Assembly: GCA_947581745.1 (NCBI GenBank)
Contig: CANPVW010000065.1
Coordinates: 1 to 19,209 of the forward strand
Source: Candidatus Benthicola azotiphorus
GTDB taxonomy: Bacteria > Gemmatimonadota > Gemmatimonadetes > Palauibacterales > Palauibacteraceae
Length of the DNA stretch: 19,209 nt
Reading direction: 5' to 3'
A model generated the notes under the pieces. That model did no database searches and was not told the DNA's origin. It saw nothing but the letters and a program-made list of their open reading frames with translations. Position 1 is the stretch's first letter, and each line of letters opens with the position of its first letter. Below are positions 6,145 through 12,664 of this stretch, piece after piece. A program made the position numbers and the translations under genes.

Positions 6145-7353
6145 ATGCTCATCTTCGAGATCATTCGCGTGGCTCTGCAGGCGATCGGGGCAAACAAGAT
6201 GCGCAGCCTGCTCACCATGCTGGGGATCGTGATCGGCGTCGGAGCCGTGATCACGATGGTGGCGCTCGGGAACGGGGCGCAGCAGGCGGTGGAAAGCCAG
6301 CTCGAGGCGCTCGGGACGAACGTGCTGACCGTGCGCCCGGGCCAGGGCTGGCACCGTGGCGTCAGGGGCGGAGACGAGCGCATGTACGTAACGGATGCGT
6401 ACGCGGTGGAGCAATCCGCCGATGCGATCCGACTCGCGGCCCCGGAGATGGTCACCAACGCGCAGGTCGAGTTCGGCCGCTCGAACGCCAGCATGCGGGT
6501 GACGGGCACGACCGAGAGCTTCGCCGAATTGAACAACTACGCCGCCGAGTACGGACGCTTCTTCACAGCTGCGGAGGATGCCGGACGGCGGCGCGTGGCG
6601 GTCCTCGGAGGAGCCGTGCCGGAGATGTTCTCCAGCACACCGATGGACATGCTGGGCAAGTCCATTTCGATCCGAAACGTGACGTTCGAGGTCGTGGGCG
6701 TGCTGGAAGCGAAGGGTGGCTCCGGCTGGTTCAACCAGGACGAGCGGATCTTCATCCCGATCCAGACAGCGCAGTTCCGCATCATGGGCACGGACCGGAT
6801 CGGCTCGTTCAACGTGCTGGTGGCCGACGGGTATTCGCAGACCGCGGCCATGGCCCAGATAGAGCAGGTGATGAGGCGGGAGCACAAGCTGCGGGTCGGG
6901 GTCGAGAACGACTTCTACGTCCAGGACCGCGCCGAGCTGATGGGAACGATGCAGGAAGCGACGCAGACGTTCACCTTCCTGCTTGCCGGGATCGCCGCGG
7001 TCAGCCTGCTCGTGGGCGGCATCGGGATCATGAACATCATGCTCGTGTCCGTCACGGAACGGACGCGCGAAATAGGCATCCGGATGGCGATGGGAGCGAC
7101 GCGCCGGCAGGTGCTCACCCAGTTCCTCCTGGAAGCGCTGGTCCTGTGCCTCGTCGGCGGTCTCGTCGGTATCGGACTCGGCTTCGGGGCTTCCAAGACC
7201 CTGGCGGAGCTGGCCAACTGGACGACTGCGGTCTCGCCGCGCGCGGTCGGGATGGCCGTCGTGTTCTCCGCGGTCGTAGGGCTGTTCTTCGGGGCGTGGC
7301 CGGCTCGCCGCGCCGCGGGCCTGGATCCCATCGAAGCGCTCCGGTACGAGTGA
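6145..7353 (+). CDS. MacB/FtsX-type ABC transporter permease without ATPase domain
   Basis: A 402-residue permease. The first transmembrane helix lies near residues 20-42 (SLLTMLGIVIGVGAVITMVA). A periplasmic MacB_PCD domain of about 220 residues follows, then a C-terminal FtsX domain with three helices. The FtsX domain has the family motifs GGIGIMNIMLVSVTERTREI, GIRMAMGATRRQVLTQFLLE and, at the end, PARRAAGLDPIEALRYE. In E. coli MacB this part is fused to an ATPase; here it stands alone, as in LolCDE- or YknXYZ-style systems where a separate ATPase drives it. AGGAG lies seven bases before the ATG, just after the adaptor's stop. With the adaptor and TolC it forms an export complex for peptides, lipoproteins or drugs. 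The window encodes no MacB/LolD-type ATPase, so the energiser must be elsewhere. Confidence 0.93.
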   Translation: MLIFEIIRVALQAIGANKMRSLLTMLGIVIGVGAVITMVALGNGAQQAVESQLEALGTNVLTVRPGQGWHRGVRGGDERMYVTDAYAVEQSADAIRLAAPEMVTNAQVEFGRSNASMRVTGTTESFAELNNYAAEYGRFFTAAEDAGRRRVAVLGGAVPEMFSSTPMDMLGKSISIRNVTFEVVGVLEAKGGSGWFNQDERIFIPIQTAQFRIMGTDRIGSFNVLVADGYSQTAAMAQIEQVMRREHKLRVGVENDFYVQDRAELMGTMQEATQTFTFLLAGIAAVSLLVGGIGIMNIMLVSVTERTREIGIRMAMGATRRQVLTQFLLEALVLCLVGGLVGIGLGFGASKTLAELANWTTAVSPRAVGMAVVFSAVVGLFFGAWPARRAAGLDPIEALRYE

Positions 7354-7362
7354 TGACACCGC

Positions 7363-7393
7363 GCGGGCCCCGGGACTTGCGCCCGGGACCCGC
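7363..7393 (+). terminator. Strong GC hairpin after the permease gene (terminator-like, no T-tract)
   Basis: Arms 7363-7374 and 7382-7393 pair over 12 positions with a single mismatch (C7368/A7388) around a 7-base loop. It begins ten bases after the permease stop and ends before the next gene. There is no T-run behind it, so termination would need Rho, or the hairpin may instead protect the 3' end or attenuate read-through. Confidence 0.45.
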
Positions 7394-7411
7394 CCCGGCC
7401 AGCGTAGCCGA

Positions 7412-7912
7412 ATGAGCCTCGTTCCGTTCGAATCCCTGCCCGACCATGCGCGCTTGTGGTGCTTCGGGATGCCGCGTGCACCGGGTGCCGACGTACGCGC
7501 TCGCCTGCTGGACTCGATGCGGGACTTCGTCTCCGGGTGGACGGCACACAGCCGTGACCTTCGCGCAGGCGTCGCCCTTCTGCATGACCGGTTCCTCCTC
7601 GTGGCGGCGGACGAATCGACGGCCGGAGCCTCCGGGTGTTCGATCGACGCTCTCACCGGTCGGCTCCAAAGTCTCGGCGCACAGCTGGACCTGGAGCTCC
7701 TGGACTCGACGCCGGTCTGGTTCCGCGACGGCTCCCAGCGAATCCGGTCCGTCTCCCGGCCTGAATTCACCGCGATGGCACGCCGGGGAGAGGCGACCGC
7801 GACCACGCCCGTGTTCGACCTCACCCTCACCCGGCTGGGCGACGTTCGCGCGGGGCGGTTCGAGACGGCGGCCTCTGACACGTGGCACCGCAACCTCCTG
7901 GCGCCGGACTGA
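7412..7912 (+). CDS. Conserved small protein of the family often misnamed 'ABC transporter ATPase'
   Basis: A 166-residue soluble protein. The layout is one I recognise from Bacteroidota genomes, where short proteins carry the label 'ABC transporter ATPase'. It has an N-terminal LPDHARLWCFG segment, then FVSGWTAHSRDLRAGVALLH, then FLLVAADESTAGASGCSIDA. There is no Walker A or Walker B motif, so the common label is not supported and it cannot be the missing ATPase of the permease upstream. The conserved AGASGCSID stretch with its Cys and the WTAH segment may form an active or binding site, but no function is established that I know of. The ATG lacks a clear ribosome site. The stop is followed after two bases by the GTG of the phospholipase gene. 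Confidence 0.8.
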   Translation: MSLVPFESLPDHARLWCFGMPRAPGADVRARLLDSMRDFVSGWTAHSRDLRAGVALLHDRFLLVAADESTAGASGCSIDALTGRLQSLGAQLDLELLDSTPVWFRDGSQRIRSVSRPEFTAMARRGEATATTPVFDLTLTRLGDVRAGRFETAASDTWHRNLLAPD

Positions 7913-7914
7913 AG

Positions 7915-9057
7915 GTGAATGCGTGCACCCCTGGCCTCGTGCTGTCGGGCGGCGGCGCGAGAGGCGCCTACCAGGTAGGTGTACTGAGGGAGATCTCGCG
8001 GCAGCACCCGGGGCTCGAGTTCCCGATCGTCACCGGCGTCTCCGCGGGGGCCATCAACGCCGCCTTCATCGCGAGCCACGCCGGAGGCCTCGCCGACGCC
8101 ACGGAGGACCTGGCCGGCCGCTGGTCCGGGCTGACCACGGCGCGCGTGATGCGTACGGACGTCTTTTCCCTGCTCGCCAACGCCTTGAGGGTGGTCGGAA
8201 GCGTGGCGTCGGGCGGTGCGCGCTTCGCGCCGGCGACCAGGGGACTCGTCGACACCAAGCCCCTGCGAAGATTCCTCGACGCTCTCATCGATCCCGCCAC
8301 CATCGACGTGAAGATCCAGGACGGGCGACTGCGGGCCCTGGCGCTGTCCGCGACATCGTACAGCACCGGAGACAGCATCACTTTCGTTCAGAGTCTCCCC
8401 GACACCGAGATGTGGTCTCGATTCCGCCGCCGGTCGCGACTCGAACGCATCAGCGTGGACCACGTCCTGGCTTCGGCGGCCATTCCCCTGTTCTTCCCGG
8501 CCTGCGCGCTGGACGACGAGTACTTCGGCGACGGAAGCCTGCGGCAACCCTATCCGCTCGCGCCCGCCGTCCACCTCGGGGCCGACCGGCTGCTCGCGAT
8601 CTCCTCACGATTCGAGAGCCCGCAGCACCCCGAGTCCGGGGACCCGGGATCCTATCCCAGCACCGCGAGAATCCTCGGACTGATGTTGAACTCGATCTTT
8701 CTCGACCAGCTGGACGCGGATGCGGAGCGACTGGAGCGCGTCAATCGGCTGCTGGAGCGTGTGGATGCCAAGCAGCGATGGCGCGTCTCCGAGCGCGAGG
8801 TCGGGCTCCTGGTGATCCGTCCGTCCCGGGACATCGGTGCCATGGCGGGATCCTACGAGCACAAGCTCCCACGGGCCCTGCGCTACCTCATTCGCGGCCT
8901 CGGCACGCGTCGGGGCTCCGGCGCGGACCTGCTGTCCTACCTGCTCTTCGTACCCGACTTTCTGTCAGATCTGATCGAGCTCGGCGAGCGGGACGCCATG
9001 CTCAACCGTCTGAGGATTCGCCGCTTCGTCGAAGGGTGCCTGGCGGAATCCACTTAG
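7915..9057 (+). CDS. Patatin-like phospholipase
   Basis: A 380-residue patatin-domain protein. The oxyanion loop GGGARGAYQ lies near residues 12-20, the nucleophile elbow GVSAG has its Ser at 43, and the catalytic Asp is in GDG at about 206. This gives a complete Ser-Asp dyad. Patatins are acyl hydrolases acting on phospholipids or other acyl esters. Residues beyond about 230 form a C-terminal region with conserved-looking LMLNSIFLDQLDADAERLERVN and a later hydrophobic stretch LLSYLLFVPDFLSDLIE that may touch the membrane. There is no signal peptide, so it is probably cytoplasmic or peripherally bound. I chose the GTG at 7915 just after the upstream stop. A GTG at 7882 is in frame but would only add residues read across the previous gene. 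It converges with the DUF523 gene after 18 bases. Confidence 0.92.
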   Translation: MNACTPGLVLSGGGARGAYQVGVLREISRQHPGLEFPIVTGVSAGAINAAFIASHAGGLADATEDLAGRWSGLTTARVMRTDVFSLLANALRVVGSVASGGARFAPATRGLVDTKPLRRFLDALIDPATIDVKIQDGRLRALALSATSYSTGDSITFVQSLPDTEMWSRFRRRSRLERISVDHVLASAAIPLFFPACALDDEYFGDGSLRQPYPLAPAVHLGADRLLAISSRFESPQHPESGDPGSYPSTARILGLMLNSIFLDQLDADAERLERVNRLLERVDAKQRWRVSEREVGLLVIRPSRDIGAMAGSYEHKLPRALRYLIRGLGTRRGSGADLLSYLLFVPDFLSDLIELGERDAMLNRLRIRRFVEGCLAEST

Positions 9058-9075
9058 AGTCGAGCGGCGGAAGGC

Positions 9076-10074
9076 TCAGACGTGATTCAGCAGCATCAGC
9101 TCGTGTGGATGAGGCGACAGATACGCCTGCTCGAGCAGGTAGGTGCGCTCCTGCCGGCGGGCGTGATGCCGGATCAGAGTCAGGGGGACGACCAGCGGCA
9201 GCAGCCCGCGCCTGTACGCGTGAATCGAGTCCGCGAGCTCCCCCCTATCCGCCGCATCGAGGGAGCTCGAGACGTAGCCCGCCAGGTGCTGCAGGACGTT
9301 CGCGTGTCCCTTCGGTGAGGGCGGCCGCCTCATCACGGCCGTGAACTCCTCCAGGTAGGCGCGGGCCAGGAGCGGATCGGAATCGCGGCCCGTCGCCGAT
9401 CCGAGCAGGCGACCCAGGCGTCTCGTACCCGCTTGATTCCTCGCCATGCAGAGAAACTTGTGACGCGCGTGGTAGTCCATCAGGCGTGCGCGGGTGAACC
9501 CTTCGGCCTGCATGTCCAGCCACCGTCGAGCGGCGAATACCCTCGAGATGAAGTTCTCGCGGAGCCGCGCGTCGTTGAGTCGCCCTTCCTCCTCGACGGC
9601 CAGGTACGGAGCCTTGCGCAGCAACACTTCCGCGAAAGTGCCCGTCCCGGAGCGGGCTGGAACACCGTTCCGGTCGTACACCTTGACCCGCTCCATGCCG
9701 CAGCTCGGCGAGTCCTTCTTCAGGATGTACCCGCAGAGGTCCAGCTCGAGGAGACGATCCACCTTCTCCTCTGCCCACTGCGCCATTCGGCCCGTGAGAT
9801 CCTCTCCGGTGGACGGCATGACGAGGCGCGCTTCCCCGTTCTCATCCCGCTCCAGCCGGATCGTCGGGCGAGGGATCCCCAGCCCGATCTCCACTTCCGG
9901 GCACAGGGGGACCCACTCCACGAAGGGCTCGAGCACGTCGGTCGCGAACCGGTCCCGCTTGTGTCCGCCGTCGTATCTGACCTTCTGGCCGAGCAGGCAG
10001 GACGACACACCGATTCGGACCGGACGGGGCGCAGAGGAGGGCGCTTCGTTCCGGACCCGGTTGCGGGCGCTCAT
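9076..10074 (-). CDS. DUF523-DUF1722 fusion protein (TudS-like domain plus YbgA-like domain)
   Basis: A 332-residue two-domain protein. Residues about 19-165 are DUF523, with three cysteines in the expected places: SSCLLGQKVRYDGG (Cys26), PLCPEVEIGLGIPRPTI (Cys58) and KKDSPSCGM (Cys125). In TudS, a characterised DUF523 thiouracil desulfurase, three cysteines hold a [4Fe-4S] cluster. Residues about 190-325 are DUF1722, with YHARHKFLCMARNQAG and a final YLSPHPHELMLLNHV. The E. coli DUF1722 protein YbgA is encoded beside the photolyase gene. I started at the ATG at 10074, which overlaps the stop of the SDR gene as ATGA; the frame is open further upstream only within that gene. A thio-nucleobase role is an inference, and the DUF1722 function is unknown. 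Confidence 0.92.
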   Translation of the reverse strand: MSARNRVRNEAPSSAPRPVRIGVSSCLLGQKVRYDGGHKRDRFATDVLEPFVEWVPLCPEVEIGLGIPRPTIRLERDENGEARLVMPSTGEDLTGRMAQWAEEKVDRLLELDLCGYILKKDSPSCGMERVKVYDRNGVPARSGTGTFAEVLLRKAPYLAVEEEGRLNDARLRENFISRVFAARRWLDMQAEGFTRARLMDYHARHKFLCMARNQAGTRRLGRLLGSATGRDSDPLLARAYLEEFTAVMRRPPSPKGHANVLQHLAGYVSSSLDAADRGELADSIHAYRRGLLPLVVPLTLIRHHARRQERTYLLEQAYLSPHPHELMLLNHV

Positions 10075-11468
10075 TCGGCTTCCTCCGCGGTACGCCCCAG
10101 GACATGTCGCAAGGCGGCACCGAGCTCGCCATGGCGGTAATCGAATCCGGACTCGACCAGCCTCGTGGGCCGGACACGGGCGCTCGCCAGCAGGAGCTCG
10201 TCGCCCATCTCTCCCAGCAGAAGACGAATCGCCGGAGCGGGAACTCGCAGGGCGGCAGGTCGGCGGAGGACGCGGCCGAGCGTCCTCGAGAACTCGGCGT
10301 TGCGCGAGGGCCGCGGCGCGACGGCGTTCACCGGGCCGGACAGGTCCTCTGACGCCGCCACGTGGAGCACCGCTGCGAGAAGGTCGTCGAGCGTGATCCA
10401 GCTCCAGTACTGCCGACCCGTGCCCATCGGGCCGCCCAGGCCCGCCCGGAAGGGCGGGAGCATCCGCTGCAGCGCCCCGCCGGCCGGCGTGAGCACGATT
10501 CCTATCCGGAGGTGCACGACCCGTATTCCCGCCTCGATCGCCGGGCGCGCGGCGTCTTCCCAGGCTCGACTCACGTCCGACAGGAAGCCATGGCCCGGTC
10601 CGCTTCCCTCGTCCAACTCCAGGTCGCCGCGGTCCCCGTAGAATCCCGTCGCAGATGCGCAGACCAGCACCCGGGGCGGTGTCGGCGCCCCGGCCAGGGA
10701 TCGCGCCAGCAGGTCGGTTCCCTTCACCCGGCTCTCGAGAATCCGGCGCTTTTGCCCGGGTGTCCACCGACCGTCGGCGATCCCCGCACCGGCGAGGTGC
10801 ACGACCACGTCCTGTCCGGACACCGCACGCGGGTCCAGCTCACCTCGCTCCGGAGCCCAGTGAGCCGTCGAGACTCCTTCCGGGAAGCGGGATGTTCCCC
10901 GTGTGAGCCGGCAGACGTCGTGGCCGGCCGCAGAGAGAAAGTCGGCCAGTGACGTGCCGATCAGCCCGCTGGACCCGCTGATCAGGAACTTCATCGGGCG
11001 GTCGGCGAAGTACCGGTCGTGGAGCTCCAGGTCGCCGGTCGTGATCCTGTGGCGATACTCGAAGACCCGCCGAATGCGGTTCTCGACCGCCCCACCGACG
11101 AAGAAATCGACCCACGGCTCGCCCTTCAACCGGTACTCGATGTCATCCGCGAGCCGGCACATGCCCTCCCCCGCCGGTTCGAAGGCGTGGCGGTGGGTCC
11201 ACTCCGCGAAAGGACCTCGCACCATCCGATCCGTGAATCCGCGCCCGGGCTCGCAGTCCAGGTGCTCGGCGAGCCACCGGACCGAGAAGGGTCCGACCCG
11301 AAGCTCGAGCTCCGTCAGGTCCCCGTCCAGGATGGATCCCGTCCTGGACAGGATCCGGACCCGGTCCCAGGGCGGCGCGAGCCGCTCGAAAGCGCCGGGG
11401 CGCGCGTGCCACTCCCACACACGCTCCGGGCTCGCCGAGATCGTCGATTGATACAGGAACCTCCGCAC
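10071..11468 (-). CDS. SRPBCC domain fused to TIGR01777-family SDR epimerase (YfcH-like)
   Basis: A 465-residue fusion. Residues 1-155 form an SRPBCC/START-like ligand-binding domain (STISASPERVWEWHARPGAF at the start). At residue 159 a second start-like sequence opens the NAD(P)-binding fold, MKFLISGSSGLIG, with Gly165, Gly168 and Gly171 as the GxxGxxG motif. Further signatures are VVHLAGAGIADGRWTPGQK, SATGFYGDRGDL, and a C-terminal DUF1731-like region (PTRLVESGFDYRHGELGAAL). The fold predicts a nucleotide-sugar-epimerase-like oxidoreductase, but no substrate is known for this family. The start is GTG at 11468 with AGGGGGTGA eight bases upstream. It is co-transcribed with the DUF523-DUF1722 gene through an ATGA overlap. 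Similar gene pairs occur near photolyase genes elsewhere. Confidence 0.93.
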   Translation of the reverse strand: MRRFLYQSTISASPERVWEWHARPGAFERLAPPWDRVRILSRTGSILDGDLTELELRVGPFSVRWLAEHLDCEPGRGFTDRMVRGPFAEWTHRHAFEPAGEGMCRLADDIEYRLKGEPWVDFFVGGAVENRIRRVFEYRHRITTGDLELHDRYFADRPMKFLISGSSGLIGTSLADFLSAAGHDVCRLTRGTSRFPEGVSTAHWAPERGELDPRAVSGQDVVVHLAGAGIADGRWTPGQKRRILESRVKGTDLLARSLAGAPTPPRVLVCASATGFYGDRGDLELDEGSGPGHGFLSDVSRAWEDAARPAIEAGIRVVHLRIGIVLTPAGGALQRMLPPFRAGLGGPMGTGRQYWSWITLDDLLAAVLHVAASEDLSGPVNAVAPRPSRNAEFSRTLGRVLRRPAALRVPAPAIRLLLGEMGDELLLASARVRPTRLVESGFDYRHGELGAALRHVLGRTAEEAE

Positions 11469-11539
11469 TGTCGAATCACCCCCTGGTTTCCGTCCATCGA
11501 AGTCTGGCCCTGTCGGCCGCAGTGGTTATGATAAGCTGC
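11469..11539. promoter_or_regulatory. Divergent promoter region with a symmetric -10 (TTATGATAA)
   Basis: The 71 bases between the SDR gene and the metallophosphoesterase gene hold TTATGATAA at 11526-11534, an inverted repeat centred on one G. Read rightward it gives TATGAT (11527-11532), and read leftward it gives TATCAT (11533-11528). Each matches five of six -10 consensus bases. Rightward, the -10 ends seven bases before the ATG at 11540, so the transcript would start at or next to that codon. The -35 elements are weak on both sides (CTGGCC at 11504-11509 rightward). Confidence 0.5.
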
Positions 11540-12664
11540 ATGATGCGGATCCTGCACGTTGCGGACGTACACCTGGGGGCGTCGTACTCCTCGTTCGGCG
11601 CTCACGCGGCCGAGCGTTCGGAGGCCGTGCTGAGGGCTTTTCGCGGACTGCCGGAGGTGGCGCAGGAGCACGGCGTGCACGCGGTGGTGGTGGCGGGCGA
11701 CCTGTTCGACGTGCCGCGGCCGGAAGAGCGGATCGCCGCGGAAGCGCGCGAGGTGTTTCGCCGGATGCTCGAGGTCGTGCCCCACGTGTTCCTCGTCCCC
11801 GGAAACCACGATCCCGTGGTGATCCCGGGCCCCTACGGAGACCTCCCCGCGGCCGCGCACGTGTTCACCGCGCCGACACCGAGCGAGCCGGTCCACGTGG
11901 AAACGGAGGCCGGCCCTCTGACGGTGTACGGGTTCGCGTTCGACTTCGCGCACGATCCGGACCCCCTGGGCGGACTCCGGCGATCCGAGGTGGAGGGAGT
12001 TCACGTGGCGCTCGTGCACGGCGCCGTGCGCGACGCACCCCACTGGTCGGGTGGAGATTCTCTCAGGCTGACGCGCGACCAGCTCGGCGGATTCGGCGTC
12101 GACTACATCGCGCTGGGAGACTATCACCGGTTCCGGCCGCCGGAGGAGTTCGCGAACGACGGATCGGTTCCGGCCTGCTACGCGGGCTCGTTCGCTGCCG
12201 TGGATCATACCGAGGCGGGGCCGCGCGGAGTCGTACTGGCCGAGGTCGCGGCGGGAACGGTGCCGAAAGTCCGTCTTCTGCCGGCGGACGTCGCCCCCGT
12301 GCAGGCGCTGCCGGACGTGGATGTGAGCACGTGCGCCGATGACCTGGAGGTGGTGGAGCGGATAGCGGAACGGGTGGCGGTCGGTGCTCTGCCCGTAGTG
12401 ACCCTGGCGGGTCAGACCGAGTTCGCGATCGACCCGGAGCGCGTGGAGGCCGGTCTGCTGGCACGCTTCCCGTTCGCCCGCGTCAGGGACCGGACTCGGT
12501 ACTACGATTCGAAGCGCCTGGCCGAGCTGACCGAGCGCGACGACGTGGTCGGTCACCTTGCGCGCCTCGGACTCACGCGGATTCGCGACGCGGCGGACGA
12601 CGACGAGATCGGTCTCCGGGAGAGGGCCCTGCGAAAGGCGCTCCGGGCGATGGGTGTGTCGTGA
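11540..12664 (+). CDS. Metallophosphoesterase DNA repair nuclease (SbcD/Mre11/YhaO-like)
   Basis: A 374-residue calcineurin-fold phosphoesterase. The dinuclear metal motifs appear in order: HVADVHLG (Asp9, His11), AGDLFDV (Asp54), PGNHDP (Asn89, His90), VHGA (His160) and LGDYH (His196). This is the Mre11/SbcD set, except that the last motif reads GDYH where GHxH is usual. Such proteins cut DNA ends or hairpins together with a Rad50/SbcC-like ATPase, and the next gene encodes one, overlapping the stop (GTGA). The nuclease domain covers about residues 1-210, with a C-terminal capping region after it. I chose the ATG at 11540 because a -10 element sits seven bases upstream and no ribosome site is seen. 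The ATG at 11543 and a GTG at 11522 are alternatives. Confidence 0.92.
   Translation: MMRILHVADVHLGASYSSFGAHAAERSEAVLRAFRGLPEVAQEHGVHAVVVAGDLFDVPRPEERIAAEAREVFRRMLEVVPHVFLVPGNHDPVVIPGPYGDLPAAAHVFTAPTPSEPVHVETEAGPLTVYGFAFDFAHDPDPLGGLRRSEVEGVHVALVHGAVRDAPHWSGGDSLRLTRDQLGGFGVDYIALGDYHRFRPPEEFANDGSVPACYAGSFAAVDHTEAGPRGVVLAEVAAGTVPKVRLLPADVAPVQALPDVDVSTCADDLEVVERIAERVAVGALPVVTLAGQTEFAIDPERVEAGLLARFPFARVRDRTRYYDSKRLAELTERDDVVGHLARLGLTRIRDAADDDEIGLRERALRKALRAMGVS

Noticed and set aside
7412..7912. Candidate for the missing ABC ATPase because its family is often so named
   Set aside because: No Walker A, signature or Walker B motif in its 166 residues.
6094..8574. 826-residue minus-strand open frame opposite the permease, small protein and phospholipase genes
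   Set aside because: The plus strand encodes three recognisable proteins across this range. The antisense product is low-complexity Arg/His/Asp-rich.
9058..9075. Possible bidirectional terminator between the converging phospholipase and DUF523 genes
   Set aside because: The 18-base gap and its surroundings show no convincing hairpin or T-tract.
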